A stretch of 64,000 nucleotides of DNA from an uncultured Oscillibacter sp. Its GTDB lineage: Bacteria; Bacillota; Clostridia; Oscillospirales; Oscillospiraceae. Where the stretch lies: positions 74,141-138,140 of the forward strand of contig NZ_CAJUBK010000002.1 of NCBI RefSeq assembly GCF_910584465.1, written 5' to 3'. Below the pieces are notes generated by a model. It worked only from the letters and a program-made list of their open reading frames with translations. It did no database searches and was not told where the DNA came from. Below, one piece after another: positions 8,060 to 15,454 of this stretch. The stretch's first letter is position 1, and each line of letters starts with the position of its first letter. Both the position numbers and the translations under genes were made by a program.

Positions 8060-8791
8060 ATGGGTATCTTTTCTTTTTTGAACCGGGACCAGGATTATGA
8101 AGATATCGATCTGACCTCCGTGATACCGGCGGAAGAGCCGGGACCGGAGCTCCCTGACCTGTGCAGGGAGATGCCCATCGAGATCTTGGACGAGGGCGGC
8201 CAGGTGCTGAACACCGGACTCATCACCGAGCGCAAGGGGCGGGAGATCGCCATGGGCCGTCATCCCGGCGGGCTGTCCTTCAAGATCTGCGAGCCGGGCA
8301 GCACCGTCTTCGTCCGGGGCTGTGACAACCGGATGGTGCAGTTCTACCTGCGGGCCACCGTGGTGGAGTCCAGCCGCATCCTGATGCGGCTGAAGGACCT
8401 GGCGCCGGAGGTCCGGGAGAACCAGCGGGACGCCTTCCGCCTGGCGGTGAACGCGCCGATCTCCATCTGCTACGTCAACGACGAGCGCTTCGAGCGCCCG
8501 GAGCAGTGCACCCTGGTGGACATCAGCACCGGCGGGTGCTGCATCGTCTCGGAGTACCTCCATGGGGAGGGCGAGGTGCTGCGCCTGCGGGTCAAGCTGG
8601 AGGATTACGTGGCCATGGACTTCGTGGGCGAGGTCATCCGGGTGGTGGACTGCGGGAAGGACGGCTTCCGCTGCGGCATCCTCTTCGCCCAGCTGAAGAA
8701 AGAGGAGGTCGAGGCCCTGACCAAGATGCTCTTCAACCTCCAGCTGGGGAACCGGCGGGAGCACAGCCGGTCCGAGACGGGGCATTGGTGA
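8060..8791 (+). CDS. PilZ domain protein (c-di-GMP receptor, YcgR-like)
   Basis: 243 aa with two parts. An N-terminal YcgR-like beta domain (about residues 35-115) is followed by a PilZ domain that starts with the arginine motif RDAFR at residues 123-127 and continues to DISTGG at 154-159. Those two motifs contact cyclic-di-GMP. Proteins of this kind transmit the second messenger to motility or envelope targets; YcgR itself brakes the flagellar motor. No flagellar or cyclase gene is in the window, so the target is open. AGGTGG precedes the ATG; the gene is monocistronic, with its own promoter and terminator. Confidence 0.88.
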   Translation: MGIFSFLNRDQDYEDIDLTSVIPAEEPGPELPDLCREMPIEILDEGGQVLNTGLITERKGREIAMGRHPGGLSFKICEPGSTVFVRGCDNRMVQFYLRATVVESSRILMRLKDLAPEVRENQRDAFRLAVNAPISICYVNDERFERPEQCTLVDISTGGCCIVSEYLHGEGEVLRLRVKLEDYVAMDFVGEVIRVVDCGKDGFRCGILFAQLKKEEVEALTKMLFNLQLGNRREHSRSETGHW

Positions 8792-8820
8792 GCGGCCCCC
8801 TCATACAATACAGCTTTCCC

Positions 8821-8860
8821 CGGCGGGACGCTTTCGATAAGGCGTCCCGCCGCTTTTTTC
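8821..8860 (+). terminator. Terminator after the PilZ gene
   Basis: GGCGGGACGC and GCGTCCCGCC pair around TTTCGATAAG, followed by GCTTTTTTC. Confidence 0.85.
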
Positions 8861-8869
8861 GCCCGCCGG

Positions 8870-9121
8870 TCAGTACCGGCTGGCCTCCTCTTCCTCGCCG
8901 CCGTCGATCTCGTCCAGGCGCTGGAGCAGGGCCCGGAGGACCCCGAAGATCACCGCGCCGCCCAGGAGGAGGTAGAGCAGCAGGAAGGGGACCGCGGCGA
9001 AGCTCTCCTTCCAGACGCCGGCCAGGGCCATGAGGGCCAGGACCACGAGTGGGATCATATACAGCACCACGCCCACCGTGATGACGATGGGGGCGATCTT
9101 CTTCTTAGTAGTTTTTCGCAT
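8870..9121 (-). CDS. Small two-span membrane protein paralogous to the MerR tail
   Basis: 83 aa. A lysine-rich N-terminus (RKTTKKKIAPIVI) is followed by two membrane spans and the tail RLDEIDGGEEEEASRY. The layout and tail match the C-terminal membrane half of the MerR-type regulator encoded immediately upstream (RIREIGRGEIDDAKNY), and the two genes overlap by 17 bp. This looks like a stand-alone copy of the regulator's membrane domain, probably translationally coupled to it. Function unknown; a partner or modulator in the membrane is a reasonable guess. Confidence 0.65.
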   Translation of the reverse strand: MRKTTKKKIAPIVITVGVVLYMIPLVVLALMALAGVWKESFAAVPFLLLYLLLGGAVIFGVLRALLQRLDEIDGGEEEEASRY

Positions 9122-9755
9122 CGTCGATCTCTCCTCTCCCGATCTCTCGTATCCGCTGGATGAGGGCCAGCACGACGCCCCCGATGACCACCAGGGGGAC
9201 CAGCGTGAGCACCGCCAGCATCAGCGCCGGGGGCGCGTCCTCCGCGCCCAGGGCGGTGAGCCACAGCAGCAGCCCGGCGAAGGCGCCCATCAGCAGCACC
9301 ATCAGCACCGTGATGAACACCGGGGCCACATAGCGGATGCGGATGTCCCGCTTCTGCTTGTCCTGGAAGGTCGCGCCGCTTTGCTCCATGGCCTCCATCT
9401 CCGCCAGGAGGCTCCCGGCGTCCAGGTCGCCCAAACGCTCCTGCCGGTCCGTCAGGCCCGCGCAGAGGCGGATGGCCTGGTCCAGGTTGTCCCGGTCCCG
9501 CTCCAGGGAGACCAGGTGGCGGCGCATACCGTCGCCCACGGTGTGGATGCCGCTCTGCATCCTCCGGATCTCCTCCAGGGGCACGCCGAGCTTCCGCAGC
9601 AGCTTGATCTGGAGGAGGACCTTGACCTCGCCGTCGCCGTAGTCCCGATAGCCGTTCTCGCTGTTGCGACGGGGGGCCAGCAGCCCCTCGGATTCATAGA
9701 AGCGGATGTTCTTCCGTGTGATGCCCACCAGGGCCTCTACCTCGTTGATCTTCAA
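9105..9755 (-). CDS. MerR-family regulator with membrane-anchored C-terminus
   Basis: 216 aa. Residues 1-70 form the MerR winged helix (INEVEALVGITRKNIRFYESEGLL, then GYRDYGDGEVKVLLQIKLLRKLG). Residues 70-130 form the dimerisation coiled coil. The remainder has two hydrophobic spans and the tail RIREIGRGEIDDAKNY, so the protein should be membrane-bound. I favour the TTG start behind GAGGTG; a GTG nine bases further upstream is possible. A MerR-type promoter with a 19-bp spacer and perfect dyad lies 26 bp upstream, which argues for autoregulation by DNA distortion. It forms an operon with 8870-9121. Confidence 0.8.
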   Translation of the reverse strand: MKINEVEALVGITRKNIRFYESEGLLAPRRNSENGYRDYGDGEVKVLLQIKLLRKLGVPLEEIRRMQSGIHTVGDGMRRHLVSLERDRDNLDQAIRLCAGLTDRQERLGDLDAGSLLAEMEAMEQSGATFQDKQKRDIRIRYVAPVFITVLMVLLMGAFAGLLLWLTALGAEDAPPALMLAVLTLVPLVVIGGVVLALIQRIREIGRGEIDDAKNY

Positions 9756-9780
9756 GCCTCTCACCTCGATCTCTGAGGGT

Positions 9781-9811
9781 ATGATATACCTTCCAGCAGG
9801 GGGAAGGTCAA
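9781..9811 (-). promoter_or_regulatory. MerR-type promoter/operator with 19-bp spacer
   Basis: On the minus strand: TTGACC (9811-9806), a 19-bp spacer and TATCAT (9786-9781). The spacer region contains a perfect dyad, ACCTTCC-7-GGAAGGT (9788-9808). Over-long spacers with a central dyad are the hallmark of promoters activated by MerR proteins. Confidence 0.75.
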
Positions 9812-9828
9812 GAGGAAATGTTCAGATC

Positions 9829-9880
9829 CTCGAAAAAAACGGAGGAACGCCGGGGGAGGGGCTCCCCTCCCCGGCGCCCG
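9829..9880 (-). terminator. Terminator of the 9888-10265 gene
   Basis: On the minus strand CGCCGGGGAGGGG pairs with CCCCTCCCCCGGCG, and a run of seven T follows after a short gap. Confidence 0.6.
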
Positions 9881-9887
9881 CGGCCGC

Positions 9888-10265
9888 TCAGACCGCGGAG
9901 GGCGTCCGCTCCTCCCGCTCCACCGGGAGCCCCGGGCAGGCGGCGGCGATGTCGTCCAGCACCCGGTTGGCGTTGGCCAGCTTCTCGAACGTGAGGTCCT
10001 GGTAAAACTCCCCGTCGTAGTACAGCCGCAGCCGCGTCACAGGCAGGGCCTTGCCGCAGCAGCCGGTGAGGGGGAGGCTGGTGTTCCGGGTCAGGGCCCT
10101 GGTGAGGGACCGGAAGGAGAGGTACTGCGTGCCGGGGAAGGCGGGGAGATAGACCGCCTGGCCGCTGATCCGGTACTGCTCCGCCCGGCGGGCGGTCTTG
10201 TAGTCCGCGGCGGGATCGTCCAGGGGATGGGACTTGGAGAGGGGCCTGGGTGTGAAGAGGGGCAT
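9888..10265 (-). CDS. Hypothetical protein, 125 aa
   Basis: Soluble, mixed alpha/beta, 125 aa, starting MPLFTPRPLSKSHPLDDP. It contains one cysteine pair (TGCCGKA) and a tyrosine-rich strand RLYYDGEFYQDLTFEKL. I do not recognise the family. AGGAGG lies eight bases before the chosen ATG; a longer in-frame extension has no such site. It is transcribed away from serA and has its own terminator. Confidence 0.6.
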   Translation of the reverse strand: MPLFTPRPLSKSHPLDDPAADYKTARRAEQYRISGQAVYLPAFPGTQYLSFRSLTRALTRNTSLPLTGCCGKALPVTRLRLYYDGEFYQDLTFEKLANANRVLDDIAAACPGLPVEREERTPSAV

Positions 10266-10369
10266 ATCGAAAACCTCCTGAAAGATTTGAACGGTCCCAG
10301 TATACACCATTTTTCATGAAAACTCCATGACAAAAGCGCCGATCGGGGAAAATACTGTGGAAATGCCAC

Positions 10370-10398
10370 TTGCCTCGGACAGGGAAGGAGGCTATACT
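10370..10398 (+). promoter_or_regulatory. Promoter of serA
   Basis: TTGCCT (10370-10375), a 17-bp spacer and TATACT (10393-10398). The predicted start leaves a 5' leader of about 120 bases before serA. Confidence 0.65.
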
Positions 10399-10404
10399 AG
10401 AGTA

Positions 10405-10527
10405 CCGGAAAGCCCGTTCCTGCGGGCGTTCCCAGGCAGCCGGGGAGACGTCCCCGGCCGGCCGCGGGGAGCCCGCCCCTGCGGGCCTCCCCTTGAGATC
10501 GACGATCGCTTCCAATGGAGGTTTTTT
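10405..10527 (+). promoter_or_regulatory. Structured 5' leader of serA
   Basis: The predicted leader folds into successive GC-rich hairpins: GCCCG/GCGGGC, then the perfect GCCGGGGA-GACG-TCCCCGGC, then GGGGAGCCCGC paired with GCGGGCCTCCCC (one bulge). An unpaired stretch with the ribosome site TGGAGG follows. It matches no riboswitch class I know and has no T-run terminator. Confidence 0.4.
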
Positions 10528-11694
10528 ATGTACCGTATCAAAACGTTCAACAAGATCGACCCCGCGGGGCTGGCCCGCCTGGACCCCGCCCGGTATGAGG
10601 TGGGGGAGGCCGTGGCGGCGGAGGAGGGCATCCTGGTCCGTTCCGCGGACCTGCTGGACTACGCCTTCCCGGAGAGCCTGATGGCCATCGCCCGGGCGGG
10701 CGTGGGCGTGAACAACATCCCGCTGGGCCGCTGCTCGGAGAAGGGCGTGGCCGTCTTCTCCACCCCCGGCGCCAACGCCAACGCCGTGAAGGAGCTGGTC
10801 CTTTGCGCCATGCTGATCTCCTCCCGCGACGTCACCGGCGCGGTGCGCTGGGTGAAGGAGCAGGCGTCCTCCGGCCGGGAGGTGGAGGACGTGGTGGAGA
10901 AGGGCAAGTCCGCCTTCGTGGGCCCGGAGCTCTACCGGAAGGCCCTGGGCGTCATCGGCCTGGGGGCCATCGGCTCCCTGGTCGCCAATGTCGCCCTGGA
11001 TCTGGGCATGGACGTCTATGGCTACGATCCCTTCCTCTCCGTGGACGCCGCGCTGCGGCTGGACCGCCATGTCCATGTGGTCCAGGACGTGAACGAGCTT
11101 TATAAAAAGGCGGATTATATCACCGCCCACATCCACTTCAACGAGAAGACCCGCCACATGATCGGCGCGGACGCCTTCGCCGCCATGAAGCCCGGCGCGC
11201 GCCTCATCAACCTGGCCCGGGGCGGCATCGTGGACGACGGCGCCCTGCTGGCCGCGCTGGACGCGGGCCAGCTCACCGCCTATGTCACGGACTTCCCCAC
11301 CAACGAGCTGGTGGCCGCGCCCCACGTCATCGCCATGCCCCACCTGGGGGCCTCCACCCCGGAGAGCGAGCAGAACTGCGCCGTCATGGCGGCGGAGGAG
11401 CTGCGGGACTATCTGGAGAACGGGAACATCAAGAACTCCGTCAACTTCCCGGACGTGTACCTGGAGCGGAGCGGGGCCCAGCGGCTGTGCGTGATCCACA
11501 AGAACATCCCCGCCATGCTGGCCAACATCACCGCCCTGCTGAGCCGGGACGGCGTGAACGTGGAGAACCTGAGCAACAAATCCAAGGGCGACTACGCCTA
11601 TACGCTGGTGGACCTGGGCACACGGGTGGAGCCCGCCGTCATCGCGGATCTGAAGGCCCTGGCCAACGTCATCCGGGTCCGGGCGATCGACTGA
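10528..11694 (+). CDS. serA: D-3-phosphoglycerate dehydrogenase
   Basis: 388 aa, a short type of PGDH with one C-terminal ACT domain. The enzyme oxidises 3-phosphoglycerate with NAD, the first step of serine synthesis. The nucleotide-binding turn GVIGLGAIGS lies near residue 145. The substrate-site segment INLARGG contains the catalytic Arg, and the catalytic His is in MPHLGAST. The ACT domain (from about residue 318, RLCVIHKNIPAMLANI) usually binds serine for feedback control. TGGAGG precedes the ATG. No serC or serB is adjacent. The divergence of the usual Glu region (TDFPTNE) is worth noting. Confidence 0.9.
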   Translation: MYRIKTFNKIDPAGLARLDPARYEVGEAVAAEEGILVRSADLLDYAFPESLMAIARAGVGVNNIPLGRCSEKGVAVFSTPGANANAVKELVLCAMLISSRDVTGAVRWVKEQASSGREVEDVVEKGKSAFVGPELYRKALGVIGLGAIGSLVANVALDLGMDVYGYDPFLSVDAALRLDRHVHVVQDVNELYKKADYITAHIHFNEKTRHMIGADAFAAMKPGARLINLARGGIVDDGALLAALDAGQLTAYVTDFPTNELVAAPHVIAMPHLGASTPESEQNCAVMAAEELRDYLENGNIKNSVNFPDVYLERSGAQRLCVIHKNIPAMLANITALLSRDGVNVENLSNKSKGDYAYTLVDLGTRVEPAVIADLKALANVIRVRAID

Positions 11695-11716
11695 GCGGGA
11701 AGGGGGAGGTACGGCT

Positions 11717-12526
11717 GTGTTCGACCTGAACGGGGCCCTGGAGCGGTTCGCCGGGAAGATCGCGCTGGAGGACATCCTGGCGGCGCTGGTGACGCTGCTG
11801 GTGTGCCTGCTGGCGGTGAAGCTGCTGCTGAAGCTGACCCGCCGCCTCCTGAGCCGGACGAAGCTGGAAGAGCGCATCCGGCGCTATATCCTGATGGGGG
11901 TGAAGCTGCTGCTGTACACCCTGGCGGTGGTCTTCACTGCCGGGAGCCTGGGAGTGAACATGAGCTCCCTGGTGGCGCTGCTCTCCGTGGGATCTTTGGG
12001 CATCACCCTGGCGGCGGAGGACATCCTGGGCAACGTGGCCGGGGGGCTGGTGATCTTGTCCTCCCATCCCTTCGCCATCGGGGACTTCATCGAGTCCGGC
12101 GGCGTGTCGGGCACGGTGGAGGAGATCAGCCTGAACCACACGAAGCTGACCACCCCCGACGGCCTGACGGCCCTCCTGCCCAATAAGGAGCTGGCGGCCT
12201 CCAAGGTGACGAACTACACCGTCCTGGGCCGCCGCCGCATCGCCTGGAAGATGACCGCCTCCTACGACGCGCCCACAGAGACGGTGAAAGCCGCCTGCCT
12301 CCGGGCCGTGGGGGCCGCGGAGCACATTTTGACGGACCCGTCCCCGGCGGTGTACCTCACCGCCTTCGGGGACAGCGGCATCGATTACACCGTCTACTGC
12401 TGGGCGCTGACGGAGGATTTCTGGGCCGCGCAGTTCGCCTTGGCGGAGGGGCTGAGGCGGGAGTTCGTCCAGGCGGGGGTGGAGATCCCCTACAACAAGC
12501 TGGACGTCCGTATCATGGAAAAATGA
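11717..12526 (+). CDS. Small-conductance mechanosensitive channel (MscS family)
   Basis: 269 aa, near the 286 aa of E. coli MscS. It has three N-terminal spans; the pore-lining third helix and hinge are in VGSLGITLAAEDILGN, followed by the beta-domain start GGLVILSSHPFAIGDFIE and a mixed C-terminal domain. Such channels release solutes on osmotic downshock. The start is a GTG with GGGGGAGG upstream, 22 bp after serA, so it probably shares the serA transcript. It ends at a two-hairpin terminator. Confidence 0.92.
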   Translation: MFDLNGALERFAGKIALEDILAALVTLLVCLLAVKLLLKLTRRLLSRTKLEERIRRYILMGVKLLLYTLAVVFTAGSLGVNMSSLVALLSVGSLGITLAAEDILGNVAGGLVILSSHPFAIGDFIESGGVSGTVEEISLNHTKLTTPDGLTALLPNKELAASKVTNYTVLGRRRIAWKMTASYDAPTETVKAACLRAVGAAEHILTDPSPAVYLTAFGDSGIDYTVYCWALTEDFWAAQFALAEGLRREFVQAGVEIPYNKLDVRIMEK

Positions 12527-12535
12527 GGATACCGC

Positions 12536-12602
12536 CGCCCTTACAGGGCGGCGGTCCGCCTTTTCGGCAGGCGGCGGCGCGTGAGCGCCGCCTGCTTTTT
12601 CC
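12536..12602 (+). terminator. Double-hairpin terminator after mscS
   Basis: GCCGCCCTTACAGGGCGGC is followed by GCAGGCGGCG paired with CGCCGCCTGC and TTTTTCC. The second hairpin is a classic intrinsic terminator. Confidence 0.8.
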
Positions 12603-12699
12603 CTGGAAGGACCCTCCTGCGCTCCCAGGACTTGTCCGTTGCCCCGGCGGGGCCCCTGCGTTAAAATGGAACGAGATCCATCCAAAGGAGTTTGACGCT

Positions 12700-14400
12700 A
12701 TGTGGAAGACCCGCCGCCTGACGCTGCTGATACTGCTGTCCCTCCTCCTGCTGCCGCTGGCGGGCCCTGACCGGGCCTCCGCCGCCGGGGCCGGGACGGG
12801 CGGGGCCGTGGTGGGCTATTACGCCGCCTGGGCCTCCGGGCAGGGATATGGACCGCGGGACATCCCGGCGGAGCGGTTCACCCAGATCAACTACGCCTTC
12901 GCCGGGATCGAGGACGGACGGCTGGCCCTCGCCGATCCGGCGCGGGACGGGGAGACCCTCCGGGGCCTCACCGCCCTGCGGGAAGAGCACGCCGGACTGA
13001 AGATCGTCCTCTCCGTGGGAGGCTGGGACGAGTCCACCTACTTCTCCGACGCGGCGGCCTCGGCCTCCAGCCGGGAGGTCTTCGCGCAGAGCTGCGTGGA
13101 CCTGCTGACCGGGCACGGACTGGACGGCGTGGACCTGGACTGGGAGTATCCGGTCTCCGGCGGGGCCCCCGGCGTGATCCACCGCCCGCAGGACCGGCGG
13201 AACTTCACCCTGCTGCTGAAAGCCGTCCGCGAAGCCCTGGACCGGCAGGGGCGGCAGGACGGGAAGGACTACGTCCTCTCCATCGCCGGGGCGGCGGACG
13301 GCAGCTATCTCAACTGCATCGAGCCCCAGGCCGTGGCCGAGATCGTGGACCATGTCTTCCTCATGGCCTACGACCTGCATGGGCCTTGGGACCCGCACAC
13401 GGGCTTCAACGCGCCCCTCTGTGCGCCCTCCGGGGACCCGGCCCGCTGCCGCGGCAGCGTGGACGGCGGGATCTCCGCCTGGCTGGGCCGGGGCGTCCCG
13501 GCGGAGAAGCTGGTGCTGGGGATGCCGCTGTACGGGTACATATACCAGGACGTGTCCGGCCGGGACAGCGGGCTTTTCAGCGGGTTCACCGGCGCGCGGT
13601 CCGTCCCCTGGGACCGGGTGGAGAGCGAGTATCTGTCCGATCCCGCCTACCGCCGGTTCCGCCACCAGGAGGCCCAGGTCCCCTATCTCTATGGGGAGCG
13701 CCGCTTCCTCTCCTATGACGACGAGACCTCCAGCGCCGCCAAAGCGGCGCTGGCCCGCCAGCGGGGCCTTGGCGGCATCGGCTTCTGGGAGCTGTCCCAG
13801 GACACCGGCGGGGACCTCATCCAAAGCGCCTGCGACGCCTGGGGCGGCGGGAGCTTCCGGGACGTGCCTCCGGACGCCTGGTACGCCTCCGCCGTGGAGT
13901 GGGTCAGCGCCGCCGGGCTGATGAACGGCACCGGCGGCGGGGCGTTCTCCCCCGGCGGCCCCGTGACGCGGGGCCAGACCGCCGCCATCCTCCACCGGCT
14001 GGCGGGAGAGCCTCCCGCCGGCGGCTCCTCCTTCCGCGACGTCCCGGCCTCGGCCTATTACAGCCAGGCCATCGCCTGGGCCGCCCGGCAGGGCATCGTG
14101 GAGGGCTTCTCCGACGGGACCTTCCGGCCCGGCCAGCCCGTGAGCCGCCAGCAGCTGGCCGCCATCCTCTGGCGGTACGCCAAGCTGGCGGGGGCGGACA
14201 GCGAGGGACGGGCCTCCCTGCAGGGGTATCGGGATGCCGGGGACGTCAGCGCCTACGCCCGTGAGCCCATGAGCTGGGCCCTGCAGGCGGGCATCCTGCA
14301 GGGGACGAAGGAAGGCGATCTCCTGCCCCAGGGCCGCGCGACGCGGGGGCAGACCGCCGTGCTGCTGGAGCGGTTCTGCAAGCTGCTGGAGGACGCCTGA
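12700..14400 (+). CDS. Secreted GH18 glycosidase with three SLH domains
   Basis: 566 aa. A signal peptide (about residues 1-29, ending ASA-A) is followed by a family 18 glycoside hydrolase barrel. Its active-site strand DGVDLDWEYP lies at residues 142-151, with the catalytic Glu at 149. GH18 enzymes cut beta-1,4-GlcNAc polymers (chitin, peptidoglycan or spore cortex glycans) by substrate-assisted catalysis. Three S-layer homology repeats follow from about residue 385 (FRDVPPDAWY, FRDVPASAYY and YRDAGDVSAY units), which anchor proteins to pyruvylated wall polymer. AAAGGAG precedes the chosen ATG. Whether it acts on the own wall or on outside substrate is open. Confidence 0.9.
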   Translation: MWKTRRLTLLILLSLLLLPLAGPDRASAAGAGTGGAVVGYYAAWASGQGYGPRDIPAERFTQINYAFAGIEDGRLALADPARDGETLRGLTALREEHAGLKIVLSVGGWDESTYFSDAAASASSREVFAQSCVDLLTGHGLDGVDLDWEYPVSGGAPGVIHRPQDRRNFTLLLKAVREALDRQGRQDGKDYVLSIAGAADGSYLNCIEPQAVAEIVDHVFLMAYDLHGPWDPHTGFNAPLCAPSGDPARCRGSVDGGISAWLGRGVPAEKLVLGMPLYGYIYQDVSGRDSGLFSGFTGARSVPWDRVESEYLSDPAYRRFRHQEAQVPYLYGERRFLSYDDETSSAAKAALARQRGLGGIGFWELSQDTGGDLIQSACDAWGGGSFRDVPPDAWYASAVEWVSAAGLMNGTGGGAFSPGGPVTRGQTAAILHRLAGEPPAGGSSFRDVPASAYYSQAIAWAARQGIVEGFSDGTFRPGQPVSRQQLAAILWRYAKLAGADSEGRASLQGYRDAGDVSAYAREPMSWALQAGILQGTKEGDLLPQGRATRGQTAVLLERFCKLLEDA

Positions 14401-14414
14401 GAGCGGGAGGACGG

Positions 14415-14467
14415 GCAAAGAGGCAAGGGTTTTCGCCCTTGCCTCTTTTTGCCCGTCCTGTTATACT
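14415..14467 (+). promoter_or_regulatory. Terminator with embedded promoter of the barnase gene
   Basis: AAAGAGGCAAGGG pairs with CCCTTGCCTCTTT around TTTTCG and runs into T residues, a strong terminator for the GH18 gene. The -35 box TTGCCT (14439-14444) lies inside the 3' arm of this hairpin. After 17 bp comes TATACT (14462-14467), the promoter of the barnase-barstar pair. Confidence 0.7.
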
Positions 14468-14495
14468 GTTCCCATCAACAGAAAGGGTGATCGAT

Positions 14496-15086
14496 ATGAA
14501 ACGTTGGCTCAGCGGCCTGCTGGCCGCATTGCTGCTGATCTGCCTCACGGGCTGCGGCCCGGCGGACCTCCTGACCGGGCCCGCGGACGTGCCCCCCGCC
14601 GGGACGGAGGAGCAGACGGACCTCCTGGCCGCGGCCCCGGAAGACTCGGGAGCTCCGGAGGAAGCCCCGCCGGAGGAGGCGGAGCCGGATGCCGGACCGG
14701 ACAGCCGGGAGGAGGCGGAGCCCGCGCCCCTGCCGGAGGACGGGACCTACACCACCAAGGACGACGTCGCCCTCTACATCCATCTATACGGCCGTCTGCC
14801 CGACAACTTCATCACGAAGAAGGAGGCCCAGGACCTGGGCTGGCCCGGCGGCGATCTGGAGCCCTACGCCCCGGGGATGTGCATCGGCGGGAGCCGGTTC
14901 GGGAATTACGAGGGCCTGCTCCCCGACGCGGAGGGACGGCGCTGGACCGAGTGCGACATCGACACCCTGGGGGCCAAGAGCCGGGGCGCGAAGCGCATCG
15001 TCTTCTCCAACGACGGCCTCGTCTATTACACCGGGGACCACTACGAGTCCTTCGAGCTGCTGTATGGAGACGAGGGCGATGGCTGA
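14496..15086 (+). CDS. Lipoprotein ribonuclease of the barnase family
   Basis: 196 aa. A lipoprotein signal peptide with lipobox LTGC (residues 17-20) is followed by an acidic, alanine/proline/glutamate-rich linker to about residue 85 and a complete barnase domain. It aligns to barnase from TTKDDVALYIHLYGRLPDNFITKKEA onwards. The catalytic base (Glu73 in barnase) is Glu152 in WTECDID, the Arg87 equivalent is Arg167, and the catalytic acid (His102) is His182 in TGDHYESF. It should cut RNA outside the cell while tethered to the membrane. Barstar overlaps its end. A lipid anchor is unusual for barnases, which are normally secreted. Confidence 0.85.
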   Translation: MKRWLSGLLAALLLICLTGCGPADLLTGPADVPPAGTEEQTDLLAAAPEDSGAPEEAPPEEAEPDAGPDSREEAEPAPLPEDGTYTTKDDVALYIHLYGRLPDNFITKKEAQDLGWPGGDLEPYAPGMCIGGSRFGNYEGLLPDAEGRRWTECDIDTLGAKSRGAKRIVFSNDGLVYYTGDHYESFELLYGDEGDG

Positions 15087-15360
15087 GATCGTGTTGGACG
15101 GGCGGGAACTGACCGCCATGGAGGAGGTCCATGCGCGGTTCGCCCGGGCGCTGGATCTGCCGGACTATTACGGCGGGAACCTGGACGCCCTTTTCGACTG
15201 CCTGACGGATCTGCGGGAGGACGTGACCGTCCGCCTCCTCCACCGGGAGGCCCTGGAGGAACGGCTGGGCCCCCGGGGCGGGGCGCTGGTCCGCCTCCTC
15301 CGGCGGGCAGCGGAGGAGGGGGGCCGCGTGGCGCTGCTGGAGGACGGGACGGAAAATTGA
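15079..15360 (+). CDS. Barstar-family ribonuclease inhibitor
   Basis: 93 aa, the size of barstar (89 aa), a cytoplasmic inhibitor that plugs the barnase active site. It keeps the family pattern of a short first strand (EIVLDGREL) and an inhibitory helix region DLPDYYGGNLDALFDCLTDL, with the key acidic and tyrosine residues (barstar Tyr29, Asp35, Asp39) in like positions. It then has strand and helix to the end. It overlaps the ribonuclease gene by 8 bp, so the pair is translationally coupled and the host is protected before export of the enzyme. Confidence 0.9.
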   Translation: MAEIVLDGRELTAMEEVHARFARALDLPDYYGGNLDALFDCLTDLREDVTVRLLHREALEERLGPRGGALVRLLRRAAEEGGRVALLEDGTEN

Positions 15361-15363
15361 TCC

Positions 15364-15392
15364 TTTTCAGCGCCGCCTCCCTGTGCTATACT
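15364..15392 (+). promoter_or_regulatory. Promoter of the 15455 membrane protein
   Basis: TTTTCA (15364-15369), a 17-bp spacer and TATACT (15387-15392). The -35 box is weak, the -10 good. Confidence 0.5.
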
Positions 15393-15454
15393 AAGGGGTA
15401 CCGAGCGAACGGGCGCTGCCCGCGGACCGACTCCCGAAAGGACGCGTTGAGACT

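Noticed and set aside
9808..11877. A 689-codon open frame opposite serA and its neighbours
   Set aside because: It spans the serA gene, its promoter and another gene; composition and lack of motifs show that it is a shadow of the real genes.
12661..14418. A 585-codon frame opposite the GH18 gene
   Set aside because: The plus strand encodes a protein with the GH18 catalytic motif and three SLH domains; the minus frame has no recognisable domain.
14496..15360. A classical type II toxin-antitoxin system
   Set aside because: The toxin part has a lipoprotein signal and so should act outside the cell; barstar is then self-protection during export rather than an addiction antidote.
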